Below are positions 45,242 through 58,549 of a DNA stretch of 64,000 nt, in pieces. Each line of letters opens with the position of its first letter. The first letter of the stretch is position 1. The notes under the pieces were generated by a model. That model did no database searches and was not told the origin of the DNA. It saw only the letters and a list, made by a program, of their open reading frames with translations. Both the position numbers and the translations under genes were made by a program. The DNA comes from Vitrella brassicaformis (lineage: Eukaryota; Sar; Vitrellaceae), in assembly GCA_001179505.1 (NCBI GenBank), contig CDMY01000395.1, forward strand, positions 172,994-236,993, in the 5' to 3' direction.

Positions 45242-48200
45242 TGGAGTTGAAGCGCAGCCACTCACAGCAGCCCATCCACCGCTCCAATGTCAGCTTATCC
45301 GTCCATCGACCCCCTACCGCCGTCAGCCCCGCATCAGCATCGCGGGATGCCATCCGGCCCATGCAGTCACTGAGCTTTCCAGAGCAGTACAGAATCGCTC
45401 ACGTCGTTGTGTACGGGCTTGGCCGCCCGGACAGACGCAACATGAAGGTGCCCAAACTCTCTTACCGCAACTTGCTCGACGCACAGGCCCATGCTCGCCA
45501 AGGAGCTATTCTCCCAGATTCCCTGAGGGCTAAGGAGGCATACTTGTGGATATTGTTTCAAGAAGTGGCCTCTGCGCGTATGGGCGTGCCGCGAGACAAA
45601 TTGTGGAAGCGGCAACTTTTTCGTGGGAACGACAAAGTGCGCAATAGTGCGACTGCATCTGGTGATGAGATGGTGATTGAATTCGAAATCAAGGGCAGGG
45701 ATGCCGATGCCGATGCCGATCTACTACGGCTCTATCGTGTAAGAAGCGCCTAAAGAGAGCTGCCTACATCATCGCACCAATCAATTGACGCTGCTGTCCA
45801 GTGTATTGAAGACCCGCAGAGCAGCTTTAATACGGGGCCATGGGGAGAGACGAACAAGCGTGGGGCGAAATTAACGGCACGCACTGAGCTCGTGGTGGAT
45901 TCATATGAAGAATCGTTTTCATCGTCTGACATACTCTTTGTTCGCATCATGGGCAGGTAACTACAGCAGAGATCTGTTCACATAATCGAAAACGCACCTT
46001 CCCTCCCCTACACTCCTGCTGTGCCTATGGGTGCAGAGAGATGGCAGAGCCAACATGGCCGGAAGAATTCTACTTCGTTTTGCTTTGTCGCGGCACTCAG
46101 CGGCCCGCCGATTGTTCACAGCGACCAGCCCTTGATTTTGATAAGGGATATGGAGAGAGCGATAGGAAAGCAGGGATATACATGTTTGAGAAGATAGCCA
46201 GCATTCGCATAGAGAGTGAGGGCATGTATTTCTTAATGAATGCGGCGCCTCAGCCGGCTCCGTTCGTGGCTGTTACCGGATTTTTCTACCCTGGTGACGT
46301 AACGCTTACATCAAGTGGTGCGATACGCAGGCTAGAGATGCCGCTGCTTCTTCATCAAGGTCAGGGAAAAATTGTGTAACGTTCAGTACCGATTTTCCTT
46401 CCCGTGTGTCACTCGCAGGCGAGATTGTCCTTCAGATGGTCACCGAATCCTCGTTGGTCATCCACACAGCGAGGTGCCAAATACGAAACGAAGCTTTGCT
46501 AATCGAGTTTTCTCCATCTTATGTGATTGCAGACGAATCATGGCTACAGGCTCTCAATCGTGCGTGAATCGACGATTTCATGCCCAGATGTGCAAGAAAG
46601 GCCGGCACAAGGGCGGATACATGGGAGTTTTGATTGGTCATGCGGCGTGCTACCCGCTGTCTCATCCAGGATGGAAAACAGATGGTCAGACAGGAGAAGA
46701 CCATGAGAAGACATGTTCTCTTTCATCTCCCTGGGATCTCCAAGTAAGTGTTCGCGACACGTAGTTGTGATGGCTGGGTTGTGTGTTGGTCAATTGGCTT
46801 CAGATCAGGGAGTTGACGGAAGATACGGACTACTATATCAACCTTTGGGACGCCACAAACTCGCCCTCCGGCGTCCTTATTGGTCAGCGATTGGGTGCAT
46901 GCTCTGGCACTCATTTACTAGCTCCTACCTTGCAGGACGGACAAGGGAATTTAGAATGAAGCATCTGGCATCAAGGGCCGCTGGCGAGGCCAAGATCACA
47001 TTAAGTGTCTTCTCAAAAGAGACACACGGTGAGAGCCCAATCATGCAGATGTACAGACAGTAGACAGACGGCTGTGTCTGCAGGCTACATTGTGATCGAG
47101 GCTTGGGCAAGCACTGATGGAGATGGCGTGATCATCATCCAGAGGAAGGAAGAGGACAAGGAGAGGAATGGAATTGTGATTTACGATGTGAAGAGCCTTG
47201 GACAGTCGACATATGGATGGCACAAATGTGAAGACGTATTTGCACGATTGTAAGCAACGAAGGACACAGAAAAAGATTTGAGTATCATCTTGGCTTAAAC
47301 GCACAGATGCAGCGACAGCATCGAGGATGTTGAAGATGCCGCTCTCTCAACTAGCTGCAACACATTTGACACATGGTGGACGGCGATGGGACATACCGCA
47401 ATAGACACGAAGACAAGCGGCGCCGATCAAAGGCTCTGCAGTCTCGTCGTCCCGTGGAGACACAGAGTATGAATCCATTCGCCGATTCTCAGCTATCTCA
47501 GATGAAATATGGCTGACTTAAATTTGTCATCAGATAACGCACCTTCATCCGGCTGTTCTCTTTTTTGTTGACATATGGGCGAGACGTGATATCGAAGGGA
47601 AGGTGGAAGACTCATACATGGGTACAGGCATCGTTTGTCTCTCGGTGGCCTTGAGTTGCCCCCTTCGATGCAGGCCACACGGACGCCTTCCACGTTTCGT
47701 CTTTGGTGGAGGAAAGCGCGTTTGTCATCATAAGTGAAGGTAAGATATCACTCAGTATGCCATCCCGCACAGCGTCGCTCATATCAGGGAAGCAAAAAGC
47801 TCCAGAGAAGCCGAAGCAGAAAGATTTGAGCGATTCGTCATACAAGGGGACAATATGGGTACTCAAGTTGTCTGCTGGCGATTACCGGCTGATCATTCAA
47901 GATGGACGGTACACCCACTCATCGAGACTGTCGACGAGACACCATGCTCTAGAAGTGCTGAGTCTGCTGTGCTTTCAGCAACCTCCCTAGTGACTCGTCC
48001 GACGAAGATAACCAGAGATTTTTCGCGACCATCTGCGCCGGCGACCATGACGACCATCTGAAGACCATCGAGGAATGCATGGCCAGCCGAGAAGTGCAGG
48101 CAGACAATCGAGAGCCACCTCTTACAAACGACGATCAAGTAGAATCATCGGCTCTTGGAATAAAGACACTCGACGGTCGATCTGATGTGAACAAAGACCG

Positions 48201-51200
48201 TCAGACTGGCATCGCGTGGGGGACGCAACAGGTACGAGACGGAAGTGTTGATTGCATCGACGAAGATGAAGGAGTATCTCTGTGCAGCTGTTGCCCTTGA
48301 GCAGTGGCAAAGGCGAGCACCATTATATCGCCGTGTGGGAAGTATCAGAGACCAACTCTCTCCCTCGTCTTGTGGGTGAGGACGTCAGCTCGAGTAAAAG
48401 TCTGTCAGTCATTTGTCTCTGTGTGTTCCAGGAGTAACGATGATCTTCTCGATTGGCGTGGACCGTGTCGGCTCGTCGTGATTCGATTTGAAGATGCCAA
48501 AGCCTCCGTCAGGACCCTGTCCACTTGCAGCCGAGAAGGCATGTGCCGGCCCACATTCGCCAAACATCAGATGGGGCAAATGCAAACTGATCAGTCGTCA
48601 AGGGGCCTATGAATGTGACTGCGGCGAGCCGGACTTTGTTCCCAGTGCGGACAAAAGCCATTGTGTAGGTAGGAGCTAAGGAAGAGTCCTCGATCTGAAT
48701 GAATGTTAAGGCTACCTGCCGTCTGTGCTGGTCCCAGCAACATGCAGCAGTCTTGGCAAGAGGCTATGCGGTGATGGGCCACCTATCAACGATGCAGAAG
48801 TCGGAAGGTGTGAGGTGAGAAATGTGCAAAGACACCAGACACACACATTCGTTGGCTGTCGTATCTCCAGGAGCCTGATCAATCGCAACGATTTGAGTAC
48901 AAGTGTCATTGTGGTGTGCGAGGGCTTCATGAATGGGCAGGCGCTGTCTTTGTGCATCCCAAACATGGAACGCCAATCTGCAGAGGTGAGCAGTTCCAAC
49001 ACTCATTGTTGCTTAGATTTATGTACTGCATACTGTTTCCGCAGCAAAGTGCGAGAGCTTGGCGGAAAGGCTGAGTGATGAGAACCCCCAAGGAGTTGTC
49101 GACTGTCGGGGCAAGGGCAAAGAGGATTCGGCCTTGCCGGAGGAGTTTGCGAGAGGCACATGCATCTTGGACGTGGAGATGACGCAGGACGGCTCGCAGA
49201 AATTCACGAAGCATCAGTGCTTGTGCAGCGCCGGATACAAGAGGATCGTCATCCATGGTGCCAGCTACTGCATAGACATCTGCCGGGAAAACTCGTTGGG
49301 TGTGCAGCTGTGCGAGGGTGGTCGACCGGGAGGACGCAAAGGTGCTCACTGCTCAGCGATATTCCACTTCGCTGTATTGACAACCGCCTTTTCGTCAGGC
49401 AACAAACTTGGAGTGTGCAAACCGCCAGAAGCAGACAGCACGAACTATTCTTGTGAATGCAACCCGCCTGCAAAATACATGGAAGATAATCCAAGGACAC
49501 ACACGGCGATGTGCATCAGTATGGCTGGCTTCACACACAACGCACTTTGTCCTTTGTACGCTTTGGCGCTGCCGACTATGCTACTGTGTCTATCAGGTGA
49601 GTGTGGGAGCAGCGGCTCTTCACTGGCAGCCGGTCGCTTGGCATGCATGGGCTCTAAAGGGCTCTCGAGGCCGCGAGGAGTCTGCTATGAATCACCTGAC
49701 TGGGAAGCGACAGGCAAGGTACGTGTGAGGGATTTCGTGTCTCAGTCTGCAAATTGCTATTATTGTTCAGTACAACTGTGAGTGCGACGCCACGCTGTAC
49801 ACTCACGTCGTCACAGCTGAGGGGGAGAAGTGCGTAGGTAAGACGATCTTCTGGATAACAAACGTGTTGTATACATCTTTCCTCTGTTCCAGCGCCGTGC
49901 GACTCGAGTGCAAGCGAGCATTTCAAAGGTCTGGGTCATTCTCTTTGCAAGGAAGGCAATCTCGACACACAGACAAACCCAGATTCAGAGGAGAAATTTG
50001 GAAAATGCAAGGATTCGGACAACCCCGGCGAGGACTACATTTGTGAAGAGTGCTCAGCGGCTGCAGAGCGCATGGATTTCCCATTTACCCTGACTGAGAT
50101 GTGCAAACGGCTTGCCACATGCCCGGAATCTAATCGCGGCTTTTGGAATTGCCGTGCCGGCAGTGGGGAGCATTCAGATGATAATAAGTACTACAGAGGC
50201 GGTTGTTTGGTGCTTGATCATCCGCAGGGCGCTGTCGCCTACGATTGCGACTGTTCGGGTGCAAACAGTGAATTCCGCGAGTCGAAGACCCTGTATGTCA
50301 AAGATGAGAGCAACAGAAAAAGGCCAGTGACGTGTGCAGGTAGGATGAGGTGAAGTGAAATGTTCGTTTGCATGTCCTGTATGCCTCTGATTGCTTCAGT
50401 CCCCTGTGAGGCCTTTGACCATCTTGGAACAAAGCTTTGTGAGAAATGGGGAGACATGTAGAGGCAGCACAAAACGGCGGACGCCTTGGGCGGCAAGAAG
50501 CGAGGCAAATGCGTGGGCAACCTGGAAGAAGAAGAAGAGCTGGTCAAGGTCAAAACAAAAGGTGAAGCGCACGAATGAAGGAAGGACCGCACGCTTGTTC
50601 GTCCATCGTTGCCTTATGCGGTGTCTTCAGGCTCGTATTCCTGCGAGTGCTTTGCCGATTTTGCCTTGACAGAATCGTTGATATGGAAGCCGAGCGCGAC
50701 GGAATATTGCGCTGGAGCTGCAGGGTCCTGCAGCAAAGAGGCGATGCAGCGATGTCGCGGGCCTGAAGAAGACCGAGAGGACAAGCAAAAAGAGTGGTTC
50801 TGGGGTGAGTGTATCCCGCGCGATGAGTTCGGAGAGGGAGGCGAGGCAGAGAATGAGTGTGACTGTGCATTCTACACGACGCATGGGCACAAGAACGGAC
50901 TGGCTACGAAAGCCTTCCCTCTCGACGGGAAATCCAACCAGCAATGCATCGGTACTCCTACACGAATCATTATTGGTGGCACGGTCTATTGTCAAATGGC
51001 TGTCATCTGCAGCTGGATGTGAGGGCTTCGGCGACCTGCTGTGTGGAGGGGTCGACAGCGAAGAGACGCCGATCGGCCAGCTGAAACTGCCAAGTCAGGA
51101 GGAGGCCCTTGGCATGTGTCAGCCCGTCGCGGAGCCGGAGAGCAGTACACAAGGCTACGAGTGCGTGTGCCGTGAAGACAAGCAGGCCGTGAGGGACATC

Positions 51201-54200
51201 CACAAGCGCATACAGACGCAGATGTGTACGGGTGAGTGGCTGACTTGGCCAGACAGAGACGGGCTGCGTGTATGTTTGTATGTGTACATCAGTCGGCAAG
51301 CTGTGTACGGAGGGATCGCCTGAAGACAAGAGCTGCAAGGGCGAGGGCGTGGCGGAGGAGTATGTTCGAGGAAAGTGCTACAAGCTCTCAGAAAGCCTTG
51401 CCGACGAAAACAACATGAGCGAACGAACGGGACACATCTATGCCCACCAATGGCTTGGCCCATAAATGCATGACCGTGTCACGTGCCTGACTTGGTCTGT
51501 CTGTCTGTCTCCCTCAGGTGACGTATCGGTGTGGGTGTCGAGAGGGCTTCAAGGCGATTCTTGTCAAGCAGCCCACTCCGAGGCAGTTGTGCGTGCCCAC
51601 CTGCAGCGCCCTCGAGACGGGGGAGCGGCGAGGGCTCGGCCACCTGCTGTGCTCGAGCAACCTGCAGGGCCGCCAACCTGACAACAACAGCCAGGATCAC
51701 GTCCGCGGTGAGTGCGTCGACAGTGAGGACGTGCTGATGGAAAACGGCAATCGGGGGTACCGGTGTCAGTGCAAAGTCACCCACACCCTCATACCCTCTG
51801 CTGACTTCACGACGGACGACCCAAGCAATCCGATCAGCGGCAAGGCGGAGGTCTTCGCATCGAGTCAAAGCGAGTATTGTCCAGGCGCCAAATTAGCCTG
51901 TCCGCTCAAAGGCCAAACCGCCTGTCGCGGGCCTGCTGCAGCGAGCGGCGACGTGCAGTGGCTGTGGGGGGAGTGTGTGCTGCCTCCTCCAGACAAAGAT
52001 GACGGCCTCGGCGATACCTTCGCCTGCAAATGCGGATTCTACAAGAGCCAGGCCAAATTTGAGACAACCTACGACAAACAACACAACAAATGCATCGGTA
52101 CTCGCACAAGAATACTTATTGGTGGCACGGTCTATTGTCAAATGGCTGTCATCTGCAGCTGGATGTGAGGGCTTCGGCGACCTGCTGTGTGGAGGGGTCG
52201 CCAGTGAAGAGACGCCGATCGGCCAGCTGAAACTGCCAAGTCAGGAGGAGGCCCTTGGCACGTGTCAGCCCGTCGCGGAGCCGGAGAGCAGTACACAGGG
52301 CTACGAGTGCGTGTGCCGTGAGGACAAGCAGGCCGTGAGGGACATCCACAAGCGCACACAGACGCAGATGTGCACGGGTGAGTGGCTGACTTGGCCAGAC
52401 AGAGACGGGCTGCGTGTATGTTTGTATGTGTACATCAGTCGGCAAGCTGTGTACGGAGGGATCGCCTGAAGACAAGAGCTACAAGGGCGAGGGCGTGGCG
52501 GAGGAGTATGTTCGAGGAAAGTGCTACAAGCTCTCAGAAAGCTTTGCCCACGAAAACAACGTGAGCGAACGAACGAGACACATCTATGCCCACCAATGGC
52601 TTGGCCCATAAATGCATGACCGTGTCACGTGCCTGACTTGGTCTGTCTATCTGTCTGTCTCCCTCAGGTGACGTATCGGTGTGGGTGTCGAGAGGGCTTC
52701 AAGGCGATTCTTGTCAAGCAGCCCACTCCGAGGCAGTTGTGCGTGCCCACCTGCAGCGCCCTCGAGACGGGGGAGCGGCGAGGGCTCGGCCACCTGCTGT
52801 GCTCGAGCAACCTGCAGGGCCGCCTACCTGACAACAACAGCCAGGATCACGTCCGCGGTGAGTGCGTCGACAGTGAGGACGTGCTGATGGAAAACGGCAG
52901 TCGGGGGTACCGGTGTCAGTGCAAAGTCACCCACACCCTCATACCCTCTGCTGACTTCATGACGGACGACCCAAGCAATCCGATCAGCGGCAAGGCGGAG
53001 GTCTTCGCGTCGAGTCAAAGCGAGTATTGTCCAGGCGCCAAATTAGCCTGTCCGCTCAAAGGCCAAACCGCCTGTCGCGGGCTTGCTGCAGCGAGCGGCG
53101 ACGTGCAGTGGCTGTGGGGGGAGTGTGTGCTGCCTCCTCCAGACAAAGATGACGGCCTCGACGATACCTTCGCCTGCAAATGCGGATTCTACAAGAGCCA
53201 GGCCAAATTTGAGACCGCCTACGACAAACAACACAACAAGTGCATCGGTGAGTCGTGACGGAGCCTCTCGACGGAGCTTCTCATCATCATGTGTGTTACT
53301 CAGCTCCCTGCAAGGGTTTTGGCGATTTGCTCTGCTCGGGCGTGGGGGACCTAGACAAGCCCTTTGTAAATCAGCAAGGACGATCGCCGTCCTTAGGTAA
53401 GGAGGTAAAGAAAGCGCCTGCGCCCGCATTTTGGTTGCCTTCAGGCCATTGTCGAGGATGGGAAGACGGAGTGACAGGAGACGACTATAATTGCACATGC
53501 GATCCCAACATCGCTTACGAGCGCCCTGGTGGCCACCCTTGCACCAAAACGCCCGTGTGCATGCCAGGGGGCTGCGACGACAAGGAGAAAGCGGCGTGCC
53601 AGGGGCCGGCAACAGACAAACGGTTTTTCCTCGGCCGCTGCTCTCCAAAGGCGCCAGATGATGCAGAGAGAGCCTATGAATGCCAGTGCGGGGCCTATTT
53701 TAAGACAAATGGAATCAGTGGGAGCCCTACAGCTGACAACAAGAAATGTCTGCGTAAGTGCTCTCTGTAGAACGAATAAGTAAATGTTCCGACTCGTCTG
53801 TTTCGTTGATGTCACTTCAGCTCGATGCAAGAGCCACGATGGCACATCGCCTGGTGTTGGTGATCGGCTGTGTGGAGGGGATGATCTCGCAGACCTGATG
53901 AGCCCGAAGGTCGACACCAGCATAGGTAAATGACGATGCCTCTCTAGCGTCTCTGGATGTCAATCTTTTGTCACGTGTAGGCACATGCGAGGACAAAGGC
54001 GATTCATATGAATGTACCTGCAAGGATGCCGTGAGCAACCCACATCATCCAATCTACCAAACCCCTTTCTGCGAGAAAAAAGCGCTTTGTGAGAAAAGCT
54101 GGATGAAAAGGGATTTGCTCAAGAAGGCACTTCGCAACTGTCATGGGCCGGCAAAGAAGGGGTAAGATGAGGTATAACCTTTTTCTCACGTCCTTCCCTG

Positions 54201-57200
54201 CTTTGTCCAATCCATGCAGCTACTACTTTGGCGAGTGCTACAGCTACCCCAGCTGGAAAGATCGAAATGCGGGCGAAGCCAAGTATGAGTGTATTTGTGG
54301 CAAGAATGAGGAATACGACACTGAGTACTCAAGGAAAGAGGAGGCTACGGAGGACCATGAATGGCCAAAGTGCCGAGGCAAGTGCATTTTCCGTTGGGTA
54401 CCTCTATGTCTCTGTCTCCATGCATGCAGCTGACTGCACCTTGGGGAGCAAGATGTGCGGTACAGCGTCGAGCGACAAGGAGAAAAAGAAAGGAACATGC
54501 AAGATCGAACGAGAGAAATACATCCAAAAGGGGGTAAGGGAGGGAGGGAGGGACATCCATCCACACCACACACAGGGCTGACACCGACAGACGGCTGTCA
54601 CGCTGCACTCACCGCGTGAATTAATGAAGAACAATGTTTCAGGTATACACATGCCAATGCGAAGGCGCATCTAAGCAGGACCCGCTCGTTGACGAGAACA
54701 CGGGCACTGAATACTGCGAAGGTCAGCGACTTCATAGCTCCAGCCGACAACAGTCGATACTCCCATGCTCCAATCAGGTGAATGCGACCCGCAAGAGCAT
54801 TCAGAAGGAATCTTGAACTGCGGCGGCCCGGAGGCAAGCAACCCGAAGGCCGAGAAGCAGCCGATTTGGCGCAAGTGTCGTGCAAGGGGCGCTGGCAAGG
54901 GATATCGCTGTGTGTGCGAGAGAGAATTCGTTCGCCGAAGAGTCGTCGACAAGACCGGCAAAGAATACGATATATGCGCAGGTACACTGAGCGCAGCGAG
55001 ATTGGAACGCATCATGTCACTTATCTTGGTGTTGCTCACAGGCTCATGTGCTCTGGGGAGGTATCTATGTGGGGAGGTCTCAAAATTTGACACCGATAAG
55101 AACGGCAGTCCCTGGAACAAACTTTATCCTCCCTGGATAGTGGACAGTCCCAAGAATCCGCCACGTCTGCTTAAGTACGTTGCTGCAAAGGACAGGAGAA
55201 ACAACGACATCATCGCGCCGCCAAGAGACATGGGCAGATGCTATGAGATCAAAGAAGGCCTCTATGCGGACCCTGACATATTCGCTAGGCAGTTTCCAGA
55301 GCATAGGCTGCAAGGTGAGTGTGGATGACGCCTGTGCATGTTCGCCTTACTGTTCGCATCCCTTGTTCACCAGATGGCTACTTCTGTGAGTGCTGCCAGA
55401 TGCCGAAAGGTGGACCATGGTAGGTGAAAAAATAAAGATATTGCCGATAAATGTAAAAGCAATGTCACCGCCATGTCAGAGCGTCAGGTAAGGACATGAA
55501 CCGCGACAAACAGCCCCCCCTGAGACACCGGTACTTCCATACCCTCCTGTGCAAAAGTGAGTGATGAGCTTCTGCTCACATATGTCCCCCCACAAAGTAG
55601 CGGCTATTCTGTGTCAGGGAATACCTACTGTGGGGGATCCGAAACTAATCAACAGTGCTTCTGCAGTGCCAGCCTTGAGTGCGAGACACCAGAAGAGTGC
55701 AAAAGGAAGACTAACACAAGAAATCTCAACCTCTTTACCAAAGAGGCGGCAGAAACCAAGAGAGGAGGCTTTGAAGGCAGCAGCTCGACTATGGGCGGAC
55801 AGAAGAAGGCCGAAGTGCCGATTTTGACAGTCTGGACCGATCCACACCTGGACATGCCTGAGCTCGAATATGGCCGACCTGGCTACTGCTTCTGGTACGA
55901 TGACTTGATGGCCTTTGCCCCACCGTTCAGCAAGGGGTGAGCAAAAAGCAGTACCAAATGCTTTAGCAAATGCTTATCCGCCATTCAGATACTTCAACGG
56001 GCAACCGCTGAGTGGCGAATCGAAGGCTGACGTATGCACGCGATCGGGAGACAAGGAAGACTCGAAATATGCTCATGTGGAGGGACACAATCGTGTCTCA
56101 CGCCGAAGAAGTGCCTGATTGGTGAAGACTGGTAAAAGACGAAAGGGGATATGAGATACTTCTGCCAAACTGAAAAACGTTAGTGAGTGACACCCATTTC
56201 TCACGCACACATACACGGGCCTCTCTGTGTGCAGTTTGGATCGCTTTCAGCGGCATGGTTCCTTCTAGAGCTGCATGAGCTTGTATGATCAAACACGACA
56301 CCGACCGATGTGTCTGTGACGCTGGCCTCATAATGATACTTTGCCTTCTCGTTTGCCAGGTATGAACTTTTCGAGTTTCCGTACCAATTGCCTCAGAGCA
56401 CGAAAGAGAAGCCGACGCAAGAGCTGGAGCAGATTGAAACGCCCGACTCTGTGCTGCAGCAAAAGTACAAGACAAGTCGGCAGAGTTGTCCTATTGGCTT
56501 TGAGACATTTTGCACGAAGACAAAGGGAGCAAATGGATGTCTCATTGTGCAATGGAAGAAAACTGCAGAGGTAAAAGTCAAGGCATACACCGAATGAGCC
56601 CGAGCGTTTCTTCTTTCATGCGGATGTGATCGTTGCGGAGGGCAAAATTGACGGCAAGCGATGCAAAGTGCCAGACAACTCAAACGCCATCAACATCATC
56701 GACTATCAGCGCTGCAAAGTCAGGAAAAAACCTGGGACGGACGAATTAATGGGGGTGAAGTTATATCCATGCGAAAAGATCGAAACCAATTACAAGGTGA
56801 CTGGATGGATTGAGGATACTCTCTGCTACGAGTTCTGTAAAATGCGATCCTTGCTTCCATGCAGGGTGCGGGTCAAGACCCAAGGTTGCCGCAATTTGAC
56901 CCCAGAAAACGACGTTCGAGCGAAACGAAGGGCGGCGGAAGACAGCGATGCAGTCCAAGCAATGTGGCTGTAGCGGGTAAGCATTCTTTTCACTACCTAA
57001 TTTACCTCACAACCACATCGCCTCTGAGCCTCCGATATAGGCTCTCATTCCTCCTCGACAGCATCAAATCACACCGTTACCAAGAAAACGACGAGCTCAG
57101 GTGAGTCGTCTGCCAGTCACAGCTGAGAAGAAGGCTTAGTTAGAACAAACTCTGGTGCGTGTGTATTCTGATCAGTCTCTTTCAAGTCCTCTATGCGAAG

Positions 57201-57375
57201 TAGTGAGACACAAAAGCCCATCCGTTTCCATAGTATGTCCTCGTGTGTGTCTGCCGATGTGACCTTGACAGGCTCAAGCACAGTGACCACATCACGAAGC
57301 GTAACGAAAAGCGGAAGCCACCAGACGTCCTCAGTCACAAGAGAGCAACGGGACCTCAGGATAGAACGTACGTGA
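45242..57375 (+). CDS. Giant Cys-rich module protein, paralog B
   Basis: Paralog of the gene at 25195-41974. The start modelled is ATG 45242 (MELKRSHSQQPIHRS); no clear signal peptide is seen, so an upstream exon is possible. 45242-48480 encodes an unrecognised region with repeated beta-rich segments (YRIAHVVVYGLGRPDRR, YIVIEAWASTDGDGVIIIQR, GTIWVLKLSAGDYRLIIQD; the last resembles bacterial pre-peptidase C-terminal domains). From 48494 to 55425 about 20 type A and type B six-Cys modules follow, for example ATCSSLGKRLCGDG, SKEAMQRCRGP, AGCEGFGDLLCGG and AACQGPATDKRFF. The C-terminal part (55600-57375) matches paralog A: QQCFCSASLEC versus QDCYCSASLGC. It adds a Cys-rich segment (56620-56970) and a Ser/Thr-rich tail (HSSSTASNHTVTKKTTSS). 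Lesions: TAG 50459-50461 and a GT-to-AT donor at 51415. Whether 45242-48480 and the modules form one gene is inferred from the lack of an intervening start or promoter. Confidence 0.6.
50943..53240 (+). repeat. 1146-bp tandem duplication in giant gene B
   Basis: CTGGATGTGAGGGCTTC occurs at 51013 and 52159, a step of 1146 bp. Copies span about 50943-52088 and 52089-53234 and differ at only a few dozen positions. Each holds about two type A and two type B modules with their introns. The donor GT at 52561 in copy 2 is AT at 51415 in copy 1. Confidence 0.9.
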
Positions 57376-58549
57376 GCCAGTGGGACTGTGCAGCTGCTAC
57401 AAAAGGTCAGTCGTCTATATTCTCTCGTCAGGCACCGGCGGGCGGTAGACTGCTTGAGCCGATGGGCGACCAGAATACAGGCAGGCAAAAGATAAACCAC
57501 ATACATCGCACAGCCTGTTTGTGCTGTTACTGTTAGCTACCGAGAGAAAAGACTAGATGTCGCGTAATGGGTCGATGGACACTATGGTCAAGCCTGTTCT
57601 AATGTCCTGCCCACGAAGAAGGTCGAAGATAGCTATGTACATTATGCACGCACCCTATATGTGCACCGGCCAGGCTGGGTTGATGCGATAGCGTCTCTGA
57701 GATGAGTTCTCTGAGGGATAGACGATGGGGGCATACATACGTCCAACCAGCCTAAACACTGTATTTGCTGGTGTGGCAATCAAGGATGGAAGAATGGCCA
57801 TGTGTGTGTGTGTGCTTGTGCATGGGCGACCAATAGATGGGCGAGAAACGGCTTTTGTGTATGTGACGTATACCATCGACATCGTGCAAATGTGTGGGCC
57901 TTGCTTGCCAAGAATACATCATCCCTGATGAGTTTTTGTCGGCCGTCGATCCAAGCTCGTAGAGGTCTGCGAGCCAAGCTGCTTTCCTTTGAGAAGGTGT
58001 AGTTGGCTGGGTGGGTGGTGGGCTGCTTACATACGAACAGACGCATGGATGGATGGATGGATGTGTGATGGTCCACATACTCACGATTTTCCTCCATCGA
58101 TCATTCATGCCACACCACAGCCTTGTACGAAGTCGTAACTAACGCACACTGACTGACTGCAGGCCACCTGCGGCCCTTCCTTCAACACATGCAGCTTGCC
58201 AGCACGGCGGAAGCACAAGATCCATCAGTACACACAAACACATGCATCACCATGCCATCATGTGGATGGGCTTTCACCTTCATGGTCTACGGCTGCTGGC
58301 CATCGAGCACGACAGGCGCAATAGGGCTGACCGCGCGACGAATGTGAAAGGCCGTCAGGGGGAATCGTTGGGCGAGGGGGCGTCATGGGGGACACCCACT
58401 GCTGCAGCCTCGGTGGTGCGAATAGTGACGCGCACTGGATGCAGACAACAGCACAGCAGATGATCAAACGACACGACAGCATGAGGATGTGCTGTGAATG
58501 TCAAGATGCATGTGTACCGTCCTGGTTGTCGCCTGGGGGGATCTCGAAG
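57376..58549. other. Intergenic region, no gene recognised
   Basis: Lies between the convergent ends of giant gene B and the F-box-like gene. Open frames here look random. A further Ser/Thr-rich or terminal exon of gene B up to about 57540 cannot be excluded. Confidence 0.4.

Noticed and set aside
37562-50461. Stop-codon reassignment (TAA/TAG as sense)
   Set aside because: SRP40 ends in TAA and SMC3 in TAG at the expected C-termini, and only three such codons occur within about 60 modules. Decay, error or skipping explains them better.
25195-57375. One single giant gene covering both module arrays
   Set aside because: A stop with its own C-terminal domain lies at 41974, and a minus-strand gene with confirmed exon joins occupies 42489-44965.
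57655-58482. Small open frames between giant gene B and the F-box-like gene
   Set aside because: Short, His/Thr/Cys-rich readings of CA and TG tracts on both strands; no exon-like boundaries.
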